A program made the position numbers and the translations under genes. Below, in pieces: positions 37,132 to 49,100 of a DNA stretch of 64,000 nucleotides. This stretch comes from Todiramphus chloris collaris (taxonomy: Eukaryota > Chordata > Aves > Coraciiformes > Alcedinidae): contig JANVCC010000073.1 of NCBI GenBank assembly GCA_025345505.1, positions 4,663,448 to 4,727,447 of the forward strand, in the 5' to 3' direction. The notes below the pieces were generated by a model. The model worked only from the letters and a program-made list of their open reading frames with translations, searched no databases and was not told where the DNA came from. The number at the start of each line of letters is the position of its first letter. Position 1 is the stretch's first letter.

Positions 37132-39343
37132 ATATACTCCATAGGGGTTTTTTTATGAATACAAATGCAATACAAAAGCAATAGTCTTAGGTAAATAGTA
37201 GGTTTTTTTCTCTCCATTACCATATTTAACAATTAGAGGAAGGAAAAAACCAAAAGAAAAGCACTGCTTCAGGTACTGCCTTACTGTGTTGTGTTGGAAG
37301 TGGATTCTGATGCATTTTTCTGCTTTCAAAGATTAAATTCCCCATGGCACACAAACTGCCTATTTTCTGAATTGTGAACTAATTTGCATTTTTAAAACAT
37401 CCGTTTATGAATATCTTTGTGATAATAATTGCTATTTACAAAGTTTTAAGCGGGAGAGTGAAATTCTAAACGAAGAATACTGGAGGGAACAGATTTTTAC
37501 CTCCTGGTCATTATTGTCACTATTTATTCTTCTGCAGTCTGCTGGTTCTGGTTTCTGATTTCCCCTACTTATTTTATCCCCATTTTAAGTCCATTTCCTT
37601 TCTCATTTGTATGTTTTTCACCTCTTACCGGGGGCATGGAAAAACAAGAATGAAGCTAGTGTTTTCCTTGGTAAACAAGGCATTGTTTGTGAGGATTTTT
37701 GCTTTCAAAAAGATCAACGCTGTCTCTCAAACTTGGAAGAACACAGGAATCTGCTGTGACTGGTAGACACGACAGAGGCAGGTGCTGAGTAAGGAATCAC
37801 CACCAGTTGTGTAGCAGTTTACAGTAAATATGGTCAGAATCCTGCTGACAGGTTCGGTACCTTTAAATGGGAAAAGTCACATCTGGTGGTCACGCAGAGC
37901 TTCAGAAAAACCGAGCAGCTGGCTTGTCACTCAACACCAGGAACAAGAACTAAGCACCTTTAAGTGTTTTTCTTCTCCACCTCCCCAGCACAGCTGAGGA
38001 GGACTTTACAAAAGATGCCCTGAGCCAGCTTGGCACAAACAAGTGGAAAATCTCATTAGATTTTAACACCTCAAAGGAGCTGTGCTTTTCACAGCACGAC
38101 CATTTTCTTTTCAGACCCTCCAGCATCTTAATCAATTAAGCACCAAAGTCTTGACACTGATTCATACAAAGGTTACTTTAAAGTGTTTGTGCAGTGCAGA
38201 AAATATATCTTTAAAGTCAACGTAAAGGGACTTTTGTCTACATGAGGACTGGTGGCAGTGTTATCATGTGACACCGCCTCGATCTGCTGCACATCTTTCA
38301 GTTTTGCAGACACTGGACCTGACATTTCTGGAAGCGACAGTAAGAAAACCAGGAGGAAGAGTCTTTGGCTTTTTTATCTCTGATGGGAGGAAAGATGCCT
38401 TTGTCATAACCCTCCTCTCCCCCAATAAATTTGCTAATTAGCTTAAGGTAAAGTATCATGGTTCTGAAGCAGCTGGAAATTTAGTATGTTGTTTAACTGA
38501 GAACAACATGCTACTGCTCCGTACTCGCTGCAAAGAATCTTTAAGTTGGCCAGGTCGAGCAGGGTGATGCGGATAGCAGGCTTAAAGAAAATTCTAGAAA
38601 ATACAGATGAGGTCAATTCTCTGTTCATCTCCTACTTTTGAACAGAGGCGAATGGGATAATCCTCATCTCTGCTTGTCTTGACAGGTTGTTATAACTCAA
38701 GTGAGGATCACTGCTGCAGAAACCTCTCAATTTATCCTAATTAAGACAGCCTGCACAAAACGTTAGGTGGACCAAAGCAGAGGATCTATCCAGTGCTCTC
38801 CATAACTCTGTTACATAGCTTGAGTCATTTAGCCATGAATTAACTTGGAGTAAAGCTCTTGAGACAGACAAGCCCTTTATGGCAGTGATGAGGGAAGGTG
38901 CTGTCGTGCTGAGATATTATGTTTTCATGGGAATTTTTGGCTAAGAGTAAAACTTCTGTGCTGTTAATTTTTTACATCCTGCTCTATGGTTTTTATACCA
39001 TATTTGTCATGATAGTTGTTGAATACCCTGCGGTAGTTCATTAATATCAAAATTTTGTGATTTTCTTTTTCTTATGGTCACAGCTGCTGGGTAAAATGTT
39101 TTGTTTGCTTTTTAAATGTTCTTGTTTCTTATCTTCTAGGAAAAAACAGGCTTAAAAGAATGTATATTTTAATCAGAGCAAAATAGAAGAGTTTTGATTT
39201 GCCTTTCCATGTGCAAGAACTGATTTCAGGGTTGTGGGCTTCGGACTCAGTAGCATTTCAGTATAAAAAATAATTCAGAATTAGAGGTGGTCAAGAATTT
39301 TCTTCCACAATGATTATGTAGTGGGGAATACACCCTCCCAGAT
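37132..39343. other. Noncoding DNA, no gene recognised
   Basis: Nothing is recognised on either strand apart from ordinary AT-rich single-copy sequence. Confidence 0.5.
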
Positions 39344-39442
39344 GGTTTTTGGTTTGTTTGTTTGGTTCTGTTTTTGTTTTGGTTTGGGTTTTGTTGGTTT
39401 CTTTTGGTTTGGTTTTTGTTTGTTTGTTTTTTGTTTTTGTTT
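39344..39442. repeat. G/T-rich low-complexity tract
   Basis: About 100 bases are almost pure G and T on the plus strand (tttgg, tttgt and ggttt units). The tract ends about 35 bases before a CR1 3' end in the same orientation. Confidence 0.9.
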
Positions 39443-39477
39443 CCAGTGAGAAGATCTCACTAGAATCAAAATATGAA

Positions 39478-39528
39478 TTCAATGATCTTAAAGGTCTTTT
39501 ACAACCTAAGCAGTTCTGTGATTCTATT
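39478..39528 (+). mobile_element. CR1 LINE, very short 3'-end fragment
   Basis: The string atgatcttaaaggtctttta, then caacctaa and gttctgtgattctatt, matches the last about 50 bases of the CR1 type seen at 26380-26430. Only the 3' terminus remains, an extreme 5' truncation. It encodes nothing. Confidence 0.88.
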
Positions 39529-40456
39529 ATTTCATCTGCTCCCTATAGCAAAATAATTTTGATTACGCATTTATTTGCATCCACCTAGATGCTGGGGGGA
39601 TATAATATGGGAATTAAAATTGAAGGGAATATTTGATTCCTTTTTCTTCTTCAGCGGACTAGAATCTTGACACTAACTTTTAAAACGATGTCCAGTTGCA
39701 TGCAGTGGTACAGGCTGTCTTCTGAAGTGCACAGAGTGCTCTGGGGCTGCAGCAGAGTGGAGGCAGGAGGTCCCCCTCTGGCACTGCCGAGTGTCTGGGG
39801 CTGAATGGTACTTTGGAAGGAAGTGAACACTTTCAGAATTTCCAACCTGAACATCGTTCAGGAACCCTGCAGGAAACATTGATCGCTTCAGCGTTTATTT
39901 CTAATCTAAGAAGGGAATATTGAAATATTGGCATTTTTGTTGGAAACGGGGAAGTTGACATTTTGCATTAGCTCACAGGGAAAGGAACAGTAGTGACACC
40001 AGAACCCCCCTGTGAGAGGGTCATTCCTTCCTGCTCTTGTCTCCCAGCCACTTCATAGACCGTATTGTTTGTCTGCAGAAAAGAATTACTTGTGAAACTC
40101 CAGCAGTATTATCACTCCTATTTCCTCTTACTTGTATTTTGTATTTCTTGGTGTGAGCATCACTAAGTTGCCTGCCTGCTTTTTTTCCTGGTTACTGCAG
40201 CTGTGATAGCAGCAAGCCCCAGGCTGAGCACTGCTAACAGCAAGAGCACTTTTAAACTGCCCCAGGAGTAGACAGGTGCTCAACATGGTATGTCTATGTG
40301 TCATCCCCTCCTCAGACTTTTTGTTGTCTTCTCTGCTGCTTCTGGAGGAGTTTCACTCTTGGCAGCCTTTCTCTGCAATCTAACATACCATCTTTCAGCT
40401 CCTCTTGTCCTGAGACAACAGGGAGCCCTGTCAGCACTAATGGAATCAAGCGATTC
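39529..40456. other. Noncoding DNA, no gene recognised
   Basis: Nothing is recognised. Short open frames overlap on both strands at 40290-40500 without domain features. Confidence 0.5.
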
Positions 40457-40634
40457 TGGAGAAAGAAAGAAACCCCCTGACAATAGAAAGAAGATCTAGC
40501 AGGAGAAAGAATGTGAGATTGTGTGGAAAGAGGAGGAGGAGTCTGAAGAGAAAAGATAAAGGCAGAAGAAGAGACGGGATCAAAAGGGTTGGGAGATGAA
40601 AAGCCAGAGCAGAACTGTGAGGAGAGAGTGATGG
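40457..40634 (+). repeat. Purine-rich tract
   Basis: The plus strand is strongly enriched in A and G over about 175 bases (gaaagaaagaaa, ggaggaggag, gaagaagaga), interrupted by scattered pyrimidines. It is low complexity. A Leu/Ser/Phe-rich open frame on the minus strand is a consequence of this composition. Confidence 0.7.
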
Positions 40635-41618
40635 CAATACTGCAGCAGCTCCAAAGAGCTTAGAGCCTCTAAAAATTGTTAAGAGTGTTGGTACGTTCAG
40701 AAATCAACTTTATTTAGTTGTGCCTAGAACAGCATGTCCAAATTGAGTTTCAGCATCTACATAATGGCAAAGCAACCACCTTATCCATTAATTTAATGCA
40801 AAGTGTCAAGGTTGATGGTGAAGCTTTGCCCTATACAGTGGCAGGTGTCTTGTCTCCTTTGGGGGAAAAAAGACTACATTTTTCTTTGCTAGCTCTGTGC
40901 TTGCATTTTGAGGCAGAAATAATGCAGAACCAGGCGTACAAGCTGTGCCACACACGACCTGCAGTCAATTCCTGCCTGCTCACATTTGCCCAAGAAAAGA
41001 TAAATATTCCTTTGAAAGCAACAGGTAGATTGGGTGTCTGCCTCTTTGCATTACCTTGAAGATTAAGAAGATAAGCGGTGGTTTATTTTTTGTCTTTTAG
41101 GGTGCCATTTAACTTTCCCAAGCAGCTGATTGCACATTAGGAATGGGAGGACAGGAAGGTGCTTTTTGTCTTATCTCTGTGATTTATTGTTGAATTCTCA
41201 AGCCATTGGATTCGGCCACCTGAAACCCTCACTCATCTCATCAGCACTAAAGAGAAAAGTGCTTCTGGTTTAGATTTATTCTAGAAATATGTATTTTTTT
41301 TATTACGAAGCACAAATTTACTGTAATGGCTTTCAGATCCCTAAGGAGAAGCATTTCCAGCCTGATTCACGTATTGATAATGTAATACAATTTATTTTCC
41401 CTTGTGGCTTTGAAGTGCAGGTCTCAAAAGCTCAACTTCAAAAATCTGCCTGGAACTTTTAAGTTACTCTGTGGAGGTGATTGGAGTGAGGGGCTGAGAC
41501 AAACCTGCAGACCAGCACAAGCAGCACCTCAGTGTTAGCAATGCTGAATCAGGGTAGATCTAATACTTTGGTTTATAAACATTTCATTCCTTTTTTGGAG
41601 CAGCATTTGTTTTATGGT
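40635..41618. other. Noncoding DNA, no gene recognised
   Basis: A plus-strand open frame of 113 codons (40718-41059) has mixed composition but no recognised domain and no flanking splice signals I trust. Confidence 0.45.
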
Positions 41619-42010
41619 AGAATCATAGAATGGTAGGGGTTGGAAGGGCCCCATCTGGAGATGATCGAGTCCAACCCCCCTGCCAGAGCAGGGTCACCCA
41701 GGGCAGCCCACACAGGAACAGAGCCAGGGGGGTTTTGGAAGTCTCCAGAGCAGGAGACTCCACAGCCTCTCTGGGCAGCCTGGGCCAGGCTCTGGCACTA
41801 AAGAAGCTTCTCCTCATGTTGAGGTGGAACTTCCTGTGTTCCAGTTTGTGAGCATTACCTCTCATCCTACCACAGAACACCACTGAGAAGAGCCTGGCCC
41901 CTTCTGCTTGACACCCACCCTGCAGAGATTTGTAAACATGAATACGATCCCCTCACCGTCTTCTCCAGACTCAACAGCCCCAGGGCTCGCAGCCTCTCTC
42001 AGCCTTACCT
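41619..42010 (-). mobile_element. CR1 LINE, 3' portion, well preserved
   Basis: The plus strand begins agaatcatagaatggtaggg, continues through ggttggaagggcccca, tccagagcaggagactccac and gcagagatttgtaaac, and fades out near gctcgcagcctctctcag. This is the reverse complement of a CR1 3' end plus the C-terminal end of ORF2. It is longer and less decayed than the copy at 8176. Antisense and sense open frames overlapping it (41623-42131) are element-derived and not host genes. The 5' boundary near 42010 is approximate. Confidence 0.95.
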
Positions 42011-42284
42011 TTGCTTCCCTAAGGTGAGTGGCGTGGCAGCGTGAGATCCACCACAATATAACATGACAAGAAAAGCCCTTGAAGATATTAAAAAAACCCA
42101 ACCACGGGCCTTTTTGGCATTGAGAACACATAAGGGTGTAAGCTACGGGTGTAAACGCATGCAGCTCCTGTTGGGACTAAGCGCCGTTTCTGTTTGGGTA
42201 AGAACAGGAAGAGTGCGAGAGCTTTAAATTGTCAGTGAAAAAAGAGGACAAGATTTATTGGGGTCTGCCTCTCCCTCAAAGCCA
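42011..42284. other. Short unique spacer
   Basis: Unassigned sequence lies between the CR1 copy and the CpG-rich patch. It contains a donor-like ctaaggtgagtgg at about 42022 with no matching acceptor that I can support. Confidence 0.5.
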
Positions 42285-42720
42285 CGGCACCGCCAGCTTC
42301 GCTGAGGGGCTCGGCCGTGCCCGGCGCTGGGGTGGCCAGAACAGCCATGGCAGGAGCGGGGCAGCCTCTGCCCAGAGGAGCCCCTGCGTGCACCGGGCAC
42401 CCGGCATTCCCCCCGGATAATTCACTGTATCTTCATCTCGGCAAAAGCCTTTGACTTCTGGAGGACGTGCTCGGGAGGGTTCCTGGCACCTCTCTTCAGG
42501 CTGCGTGGCTTCTCCGGCATCCAAAACCATCCTGTCCCTCCAGTGCCCCCAGGAGCCCCACAGCCACCTTCGGCAGCCTGTCATGGTGGTCCCAGGGGGA
42601 GATGGAGTTTGCAAGACAAGGTCAGGACGAGGGACGTACCTGGCGGGACTCAGGTGAGGGCTGGAGAAAGGAGGGCTCTGCCTGGGGGTCCTTGCACCAC
42701 AGGGCAGCCCAGCAGCCCCG
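42285..42720. promoter_or_regulatory. CpG-rich patch, weak CpG-island candidate
   Basis: By hand count about 22 CpG fall in 436 bases, 15 of them in the first 196 bases, in DNA that is roughly 64% GC. Flanks are CpG-poor. The first 200 bases approach usual island criteria. A 168-codon minus-strand open frame crosses it but is explained by low stop density. There is no recognised first exon or TATA box. It could be an orphan island, an unmethylated enhancer, or merely GC-rich repeat-derived DNA. Confidence 0.35.
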
Positions 42721-43784
42721 GCCTGTGTCTCACTTCCCACCAAGCAGAGCTTTCCAGCACCCTTAACTTGCTTTGCTTCCACTGCAGTTACTAGAAAGGA
42801 AAGCTAAGAAGCTGGCGAACCTTCAAGATCTTCCAGGAAGCACAGCACGCTTGTAATTCACATCATTTAAGCATCAGAGAAGCTTAAAAGCATGATAATA
42901 GCACCTCCGTCCCGATGCAGCTATTTTGCAGGCCTTTTGGAGACAGAGGATGGTTTTAACCCCGGCTGCTTCTGCAAGTTTGCAATTACCTTTCTGCTAA
43001 ACATTCTCTAAATACATGCTTATGTTTCGCCGGCTTGGGGCATGTTTGAAAGCCCACTAAGTTACCGGCAGTGTTGATCTGTCTTCCATCAGGTGTTTTT
43101 GTTAGATCTCTAGTAGGCATGTTTTCAAGAATGTATTTGAGAAAAAGATTAAAAAAAAAGGATTGGGATATGTCTGTGAGGAAATTTTTCCTGCAGCGTT
43201 CACCCAGGCCAGTGGTCAGGAGGAGGGAGACTGGCTGGGGAGGTGTGAGAGCAGCAATCCCACTGGTGATGGAGAATGAATCCCAGTGTAAAGCAGCTGG
43301 GACTTTGTTGAAGTGAATTGGCATGAGCCTACATGAGAAACGGAAACATTTTCTGAATGTTAACCCAAATCAGGATTCATTTCAATGATACGGAGATTCA
43401 AAATATTTGGATTATTTTATTTATTTTTATCTCTGTTCTCCTTACTGTGCCCTTACAAGGGAGTATAGGCGAGGGGTGAACTCCAGGCACTAGCAGTGTT
43501 CCCTCCAGTAAATGCCAGATAAACATCTCCCAATGGCTTGTTACCCTGTGGGGAGCTGGTTAAAGGCCACATCCTGTAAGGCAGATCTGCTTAACAGTGC
43601 CTGCAAAGATGAACTGTCTCCCAGTGCTAAGAGCAAAGTTCTCCTCTTATCTCCATTCCTACAGAGTGAAACAGCACCCGGTACAGTGGTGCTGCAGTAC
43701 TTGCTCCTGCTGGGGTCCCCCAGGCCTTGTGCTCTGCAGGAGGCAGCGCCCTTACACCCCCCCTTCTTTTCTGTTGCTCACCAG
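42721..43784. other. Noncoding DNA, no gene recognised
   Basis: Open frames are short and overlapping. No domain or repeat is recognised. Confidence 0.5.
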
Positions 43785-43817
43785 CATCAAGGCAAGTCAC
43801 AGCCATGGCTGAGGAAG
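43785..43817 (+). other. Candidate 33-nt microexon
   Basis: A good acceptor (cccttcttttctgttgctcaccag, AG at 43783-43784, described here as a long pyrimidine tract) and a strong donor (gaggaag then gtgagt at 43818) enclose exactly 33 bases. One frame reads HQGKSQPWLRK with intact codons at both ends. Another contains a strong Kozak ATG (agccatggct, ATG at 43805) giving MAEE before the donor. No neighbouring exon is identified, and such site pairs arise by chance in this much sequence, so this is only a candidate. Confidence 0.2.
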
Positions 43818-44577
43818 GTGAGTGCTTGCTCTTGGGATGTTTGCTGGGTGGGAGACACTGTGATGAGAAGCTGAGCTTCCCTTGCCACTCTGTTTCTACA
43901 CAGGAAGCTCTGTGCCTGCCTGAATGCTCAGTGCACCTCAATACTTCTCTCTCCCATCCACATATCTCTTTCTGCTCTTTACTGGAGCTATTAGAGGCAC
44001 GGGGGCTTTAATAGTTCCCCAAAGTGCATCTCCTGAAGCTGAGGTGCTCTGGATGGGAATGCTGTGAAGCAGCATAGACAGCTGCTTGGGGAATGCACCA
44101 AGGGTGGGAGATGATGGAAGTGGATAACGTGAGCCCCGTCAAAGTAAGCTGATGCTGAAGTTGCACCTGATGATCTGCAAGAGGTGAATAGCAGTTAGAG
44201 ATGTTACAGCAGCGGCCACTGGAAAAGTCACCATTTCTCAACAGCTACTGTGTACTGGCACCAGAGATATCACCAGTGTTTCCTGCTGTGCAGGCAGGAA
44301 GTCCCGACATCTCACATGCAACCCCATCCCTGGAGTCAGAGCACGGAGCAAGTGCAGGGTGATAATGCTTGGTAAGGGCTAACTTGGAAATCAGACACAT
44401 GGAAACTCAGTGCTGGTCTCGATCTATATGACAAGTCACTGTCATTACAAGGAAAGGAGTTCAAGCAAGGGAAGAAGGTTAATAAGATTAATTTGTCTTT
44501 TAAAACCAGCAGTCCTCAGAATTAATTTTCAAAATGGGGCCATGGCCCCCACAATGGTTTCTGAATGCTGCTCCCTC
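43818..44577. other. Noncoding DNA, no gene recognised
   Basis: No exon or repeat family is recognised downstream of the candidate microexon. Open frames overlap on both strands. Confidence 0.5.
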
Positions 44578-44700
44578 ACAATAAATGCAGAAATAGTACA
44601 ATAAATGCAGAAATAGTACAATAAATGCAGAAATAGTACAATAANNNNNNNNNNACAATAAATGCAGAAATAGTACAATAAATGCAGAAATAGTACAATA
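44578..44700 (+). repeat. 20-bp minisatellite containing an assembly gap
   Basis: The unit acaataaatgcagaaatagt is repeated perfectly three times plus a partial copy before the N block and twice plus a partial copy after it. The gap is 10 N at 44645-44654. The copies on either side are out of register by the N count (44638 to 44655 is 17 bases, not a multiple of 20), so the N length is a placeholder and the true array is probably longer. Confidence 0.97.
44645..44654. other. Assembly gap (10 N)
   Basis: Ten N bases sit inside the 20-bp minisatellite. The true size is unknown. Confidence 1.
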
Positions 44701-45717
44701 ACCACACTGTGAGCTACATATTTTACATTCAGTCTTTCTGGGTTTATCATTTCAATACAAAACCATATTAATCATACTGTCAGAGCTGTAGTCCCTTGTG
44801 CCTCTCAACATTTCACAGAAGGAAGGTTTCCATGAGTGCCAAGGCTGGCTATTTTGGCTACTACGTGTGAGGCACTTGTGGCCACCTGTACAGCGAAACT
44901 CAGCTCTACCCCCTGTGTGCAGGGAAGGCAGACTGCTCCCACTGCACGTGTAAATCCGTGGTGCTTACAGCAAGGAGAACGGATACAGTACCACCTCTGC
45001 TGTCCTCATGGCACAGCCTCAGAGCTCTTTCCAGAGAGGTGACAGCAGCCCCCATCCCTCCAGCCCAGCCCCCATCCCTCCAGCCCAGTCATTCAAATTA
45101 CACTGAGGAAATGCTGAGGAAACTCTTCTGTGGCAGTCTGATGTTTTGCTTACAGAAAGAGTGATGATCTAAATAAAAATAGTTTGAGATTCTGCCAGTG
45201 TGAAAACTATTATAAAACAAAAAGCTATTTTGCATTAAAAACAGTTGCTCATTGTCCTGGAGAAATACAGGAAAGATACTATCTTGAGCTTTCTTTTGTG
45301 AAAATCAGGGGAAAAAACCCAATGTTGTCTTTTGTGTAGCTGCAATCCCACCTTCTGGGCCAGCTGGCAACCCTGGAATTTGCAGATTGTGGTTGCTTCT
45401 TTAATTGTTTTCCAGTTACACATTTTAAGATTTTTAAACATAATCCCAGGCCATTCAATTAACATCACAGTGCACATGCTCTGCCATCCATCTGCTCAAG
45501 TTGTCTTTAACTGACACCGTCTTGTAGCTGGTGTTTATAACTATCAAACATATCTCCCACATAATCCACCTTCTGTTCCCACCTAGAAAACAGATTTTGC
45601 CATTTTTTATTCTAACACCTGTGCAGCTATCAACATTTTCCCACTGGAGAATTGTTACTGGTGAATGTATGTGTTGGGAACTGAGGTTACTTTAATACAT
45701 TCACAGGAAAAGCAAGT
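44701..45717. other. Noncoding DNA with a small tandem duplication
   Basis: A 20-bp unit, agcccccatccctccagccc, occurs twice at 45046-45085. Nothing else is recognised. Confidence 0.5.
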
Positions 45718-46163
45718 GACCATATATTTTAAGGCTAGAAAGGATTGTTGTCTGCTCTGGCCTCTACCTAACACAGACCATAAGATTTCCCTGCTCTAGA
45801 TCCTCATACTGGTTTAATAATAATAATAATAATAGAACTAATGTCTGTCTATTACAAAAAAAAAAAAATTCGTTTCTACTTAACATTTAATTGGTAATAA
45901 ATCCATACAGTGATCCTGGGTATTAGCTACTCTCACTGATAAAAATTTGCACCTCATTTCTCAATCCGAATATGTGGAATTTTGACTACAAACATTTTGG
46001 TTTATTCCGAATGCAAACCTTTCCCATCTGCCTGCTGGCTCTTGCTTAGGTTTTTAAAACCTGAGCTTGTCACGTCTAAACCTTCTCTTTGGATAAATAA
46101 ATAGATTTACACCCTTTTTTTTTATCATAAAGCATATTTTTAGCCCTTGATTATTCTCGGAGC
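45718..46163 (-). mobile_element. Ancient CR1 LINE fragment
   Basis: The plus strand has ttttaaggctagaaaggatt at its left end, then gataaaaatttgcacctcat, then aaccttctctttggataaat, and finally ttgattattctcggagct. In order and spacing these match the reverse complement of an old CR1 type I know from turtle, crocodilian and bird genomes. The copy is diverged, interrupted by a (TAA)n run and an A run, and non-coding. It is clearly older than the CR1 at 41619-42010. Boundaries are approximate. Confidence 0.8.
45815..45868. repeat. (TAA)n microsatellite and A run inside old CR1
   Basis: About 20 bases of TAA repeats at 45815-45834 and thirteen A at 45856-45868 sit within the old CR1 sequence. They probably arose by slippage after insertion. 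Confidence 0.9.
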
Positions 46164-49100
46164 TATAAAACCTAAGTAGTTAATCACGCTTTTTTGTAAA
46201 ATGTAGCTACAGAAAGAAGGCAGTTTACTTGCTATTGTGTGCCAACAGTTGTTCATGTAGCCTCTCCAGTGTCTGACCTTAATCTTAAGAGAAAAAAGCA
46301 AATGATCATTCCCTATTCATCTTCTTTGCTCTTAACTACGGCTTTATAATCTTTTGTTCTGTGCCTGTCAGTAGTTTCTTTCCCAGGAGGAAGCTCCTTC
46401 CCCCCAGAAGGTACCAGGGGGCTCCCTACACAGCAGCTTTCTTGCTTTTCTCTGGGCTTGGTGTAGCTCTGCTACTTTGCTGCTGGGCTTCATGATATGG
46501 GGCACCTTTTTCAGGTAGGCAGCTCAAAAAACCCCAAAACCCAGCAAAAACTAAGCAACCCAGAAGGTAGTAGTTGTTTTCACTAAGCTTAATGAAACTG
46601 GAACTCTTTGCTAATGGACATTATGGATGCTGAAAGCTTGTTGAATTCAAGAAGTGAACAGACAAAACTATTGGGTGAGTGAATTCAGCCCGGTCTATCA
46701 AACACCTGGAACTTTTGGTTCAGGAGGTCACTTACCCACAGATCACTTACAGCTGGGGTCAGTCATTAGGAAAGGGCCAACCCCTGTGTCTCTCTCCTTA
46801 TATGGATGCTGCTAAGTGTCTACAAGTGTTCCTCATAAGGAGCAGGGAGATGCCCCTGGTCTTAGGTAGGTGCTCCAGGGAGCTGCCTGGTGCTGGTAGT
46901 GTGCTGAGGCTGGCTGCTGTCCCCGAGGAGCTCCCTGCTGCCAAAGGATGGGTGTAATGCCAGTTACAGGGATGTGAAAGCTTTGAGCACTTTTAGCTTA
47001 CCTTTCCTGAGGATTTATTGATCGCTCTTCTGCGTTTGAAGTGTGGTTCTTCAGAGCAGGCTGCGAAAGGTATGATAAGATTTCCTACCTATGCTGTGCC
47101 CTGCAGCACCTTTCCTGGACCACAGAGTTATTCTTTTCTTCTCGTTTTTGTTGTTGTAATACTTAAGTTTGAGGAGGTTTGAAGGAAAGTTAGGTTCCAG
47201 TAGGATTATTTTTTTTTATGATGCCTGTATTGGTGTAAGTAGCCTGTGTCCCTGATGCTCCTGTTTTATCCTCCAGGAGAAATTGGTCTCTGTTTCTTAT
47301 GTGTGTTAAATGTATAGCTTATGCTTGGGACTTTTACTGCTTCTCTGTATATAGTTACCTGTGGACTTTTCCTATCTTGTTAACATTGCAGGTGATTTTT
47401 TTTTTTGTCCCTGTAACTTTAAGGAATTTTGAAAAACAAGCACCATGGCGTTTATCTGTTTGTGGCATAGGTTAAGCTGATGTTTGTGAGGCACTCATTT
47501 TATGTAAGGGCTTAATCTTATGAAAATGGTTTTCATTTAATGAATCACTTGTATTCCTCCAAAATTCTACTTTTCTGATGTTGCTAGAAGTACCAGCATG
47601 TAAAATGTAATGTTCCTCCTTTGGGAATCTCTTTAATTTTGCTAAGAAGCGTAGACCCACGTTTCACACATGCACAAAGTGTTTTTTTATGTCTCTGTCC
47701 TTCCCAGTGATGATGTATGGAATAGCCTTATTGAGCATGTACACGGTGAACAGAGGTGTTATCTAATCCCTCCTTGCTCTATTTTTCATCCATTTTCTCT
47801 ATTTTTGCCCTTTAGGAAGCACCCAGGGACTAAGTGAATTACACTGCAAAACTTTTTAAATGAGGCTGTGAATACAAACAAAGAGCAGTTAGGACATGGA
47901 GGACTAAACAAGATTTTTGTATATGTATGTTATCCTACAGACTTATCTTAATCCTTGCATGTTCCTTCTGCATGTATCTATCAAAGATTTTCATGAGACT
48001 TAAACAATTTTTGTACTATTTACAGTTGGCATCTGTAGAAGGACAGAGCAAGGGAAGGCAAACCGGCAGGTTAGGGGGTGGGGGAAGAGTGGGCTATGAA
48101 TAGGATATTGGATATGCATTTAGGACCATACCTGTTTGCAGAGGGCTCTGGCTATGTTTGCTGCTGATCCTGGTGCTATGGTGATTCGTGGTGAGTTCAT
48201 GTGCAGGCAGCTGGTGCCTCAGTCTCTCTCCTCTGCAGCTGTTGAGATGTGCAGTGGTGCCCAGCAGTGCTCCACGCTTGCACTTCGAGCCCAGATGTGG
48301 CCAGGGCTGACACAGAAACTTGAGGTGTTCTTGACAGTGGGGTGTTACTTTGACGTGCTAACGTATATTCTGGGTACAAAACCAAAGCTGACATTATCTA
48401 ATGATCTTTCTTAGTCTCATGTCTATACACGCAGGCTTTTAACATAGCTGCCATCTATTTATTATATCTGCTATAATTAAAGTTGGCCAACAGCACCAGG
48501 ACCTCCATTTTGCTCCTGTGCTCACGTGAAGCTGTGGTGCTGTGCCTGGGCTGTCTGTATCGCTATCTGAAAGCATTCCTGTTTTCCAGTGCCTCAAAAC
48601 CACGGGCTCTGGTTCTGGAAACATTAAGCCACATGAGTGATCCCTTGTCCACTGAAATCAATGGAATCCCGTGTGTGAATAAGGATTACACTAGTGAATA
48701 AAGGGTTTTCAGATCAGGGCCCTAACCCTTTTTTAATTAACCTTCTAAGGAAGAATTTATACAGGAAAACTCTGGCGCAGTGGTGAGCGGTCAATAAACC
48801 ATGTCTTTGTAATTCCTTCCTTCCTTTATGGGCCCTTTGTGTGAGGCTTAAGTGAAATGGATCTCACTGTCTATATCCCTTCCTTGCCTCCCTCCTGCTC
48901 AAGCCAATCACTTTATAAATGTCATAGTTTCTCTCTGTTGTTCCCTTTTTGTGTATATTTGCTCTTGTCTCATTCAGTCACTGCTAACTTAACTATTTCT
49001 TTTTATGTTGGGGCCGGGGGAGGAACCAAAACTGTAGACACAATGAACTGAAATGTCAGAGAGATTCTGTCGTACTTTAACATCTGGGAATCAAAATTCC

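Noticed and set aside
42015-42030. Donor-like aaggtgagt after the CR1
   Set aside because: A single splice-like site without a partner acceptor or open exon is not informative.
41623-42131. Open frames overlapping the minus-strand CR1
   Set aside because: They are element-derived translations of the CR1 tail.
42276-42782. 168-codon minus-strand open frame
   Set aside because: It lies in GC-rich DNA with few stops, is rich in Pro, Gly and Arg, has no domain, and overlaps open frames in other frames.
44529-44750. Open frame through the minisatellite with a repeated peptide
   Set aside because: The repeated peptide is just the 20-bp unit translated, and the frame crosses an N gap of unknown size.
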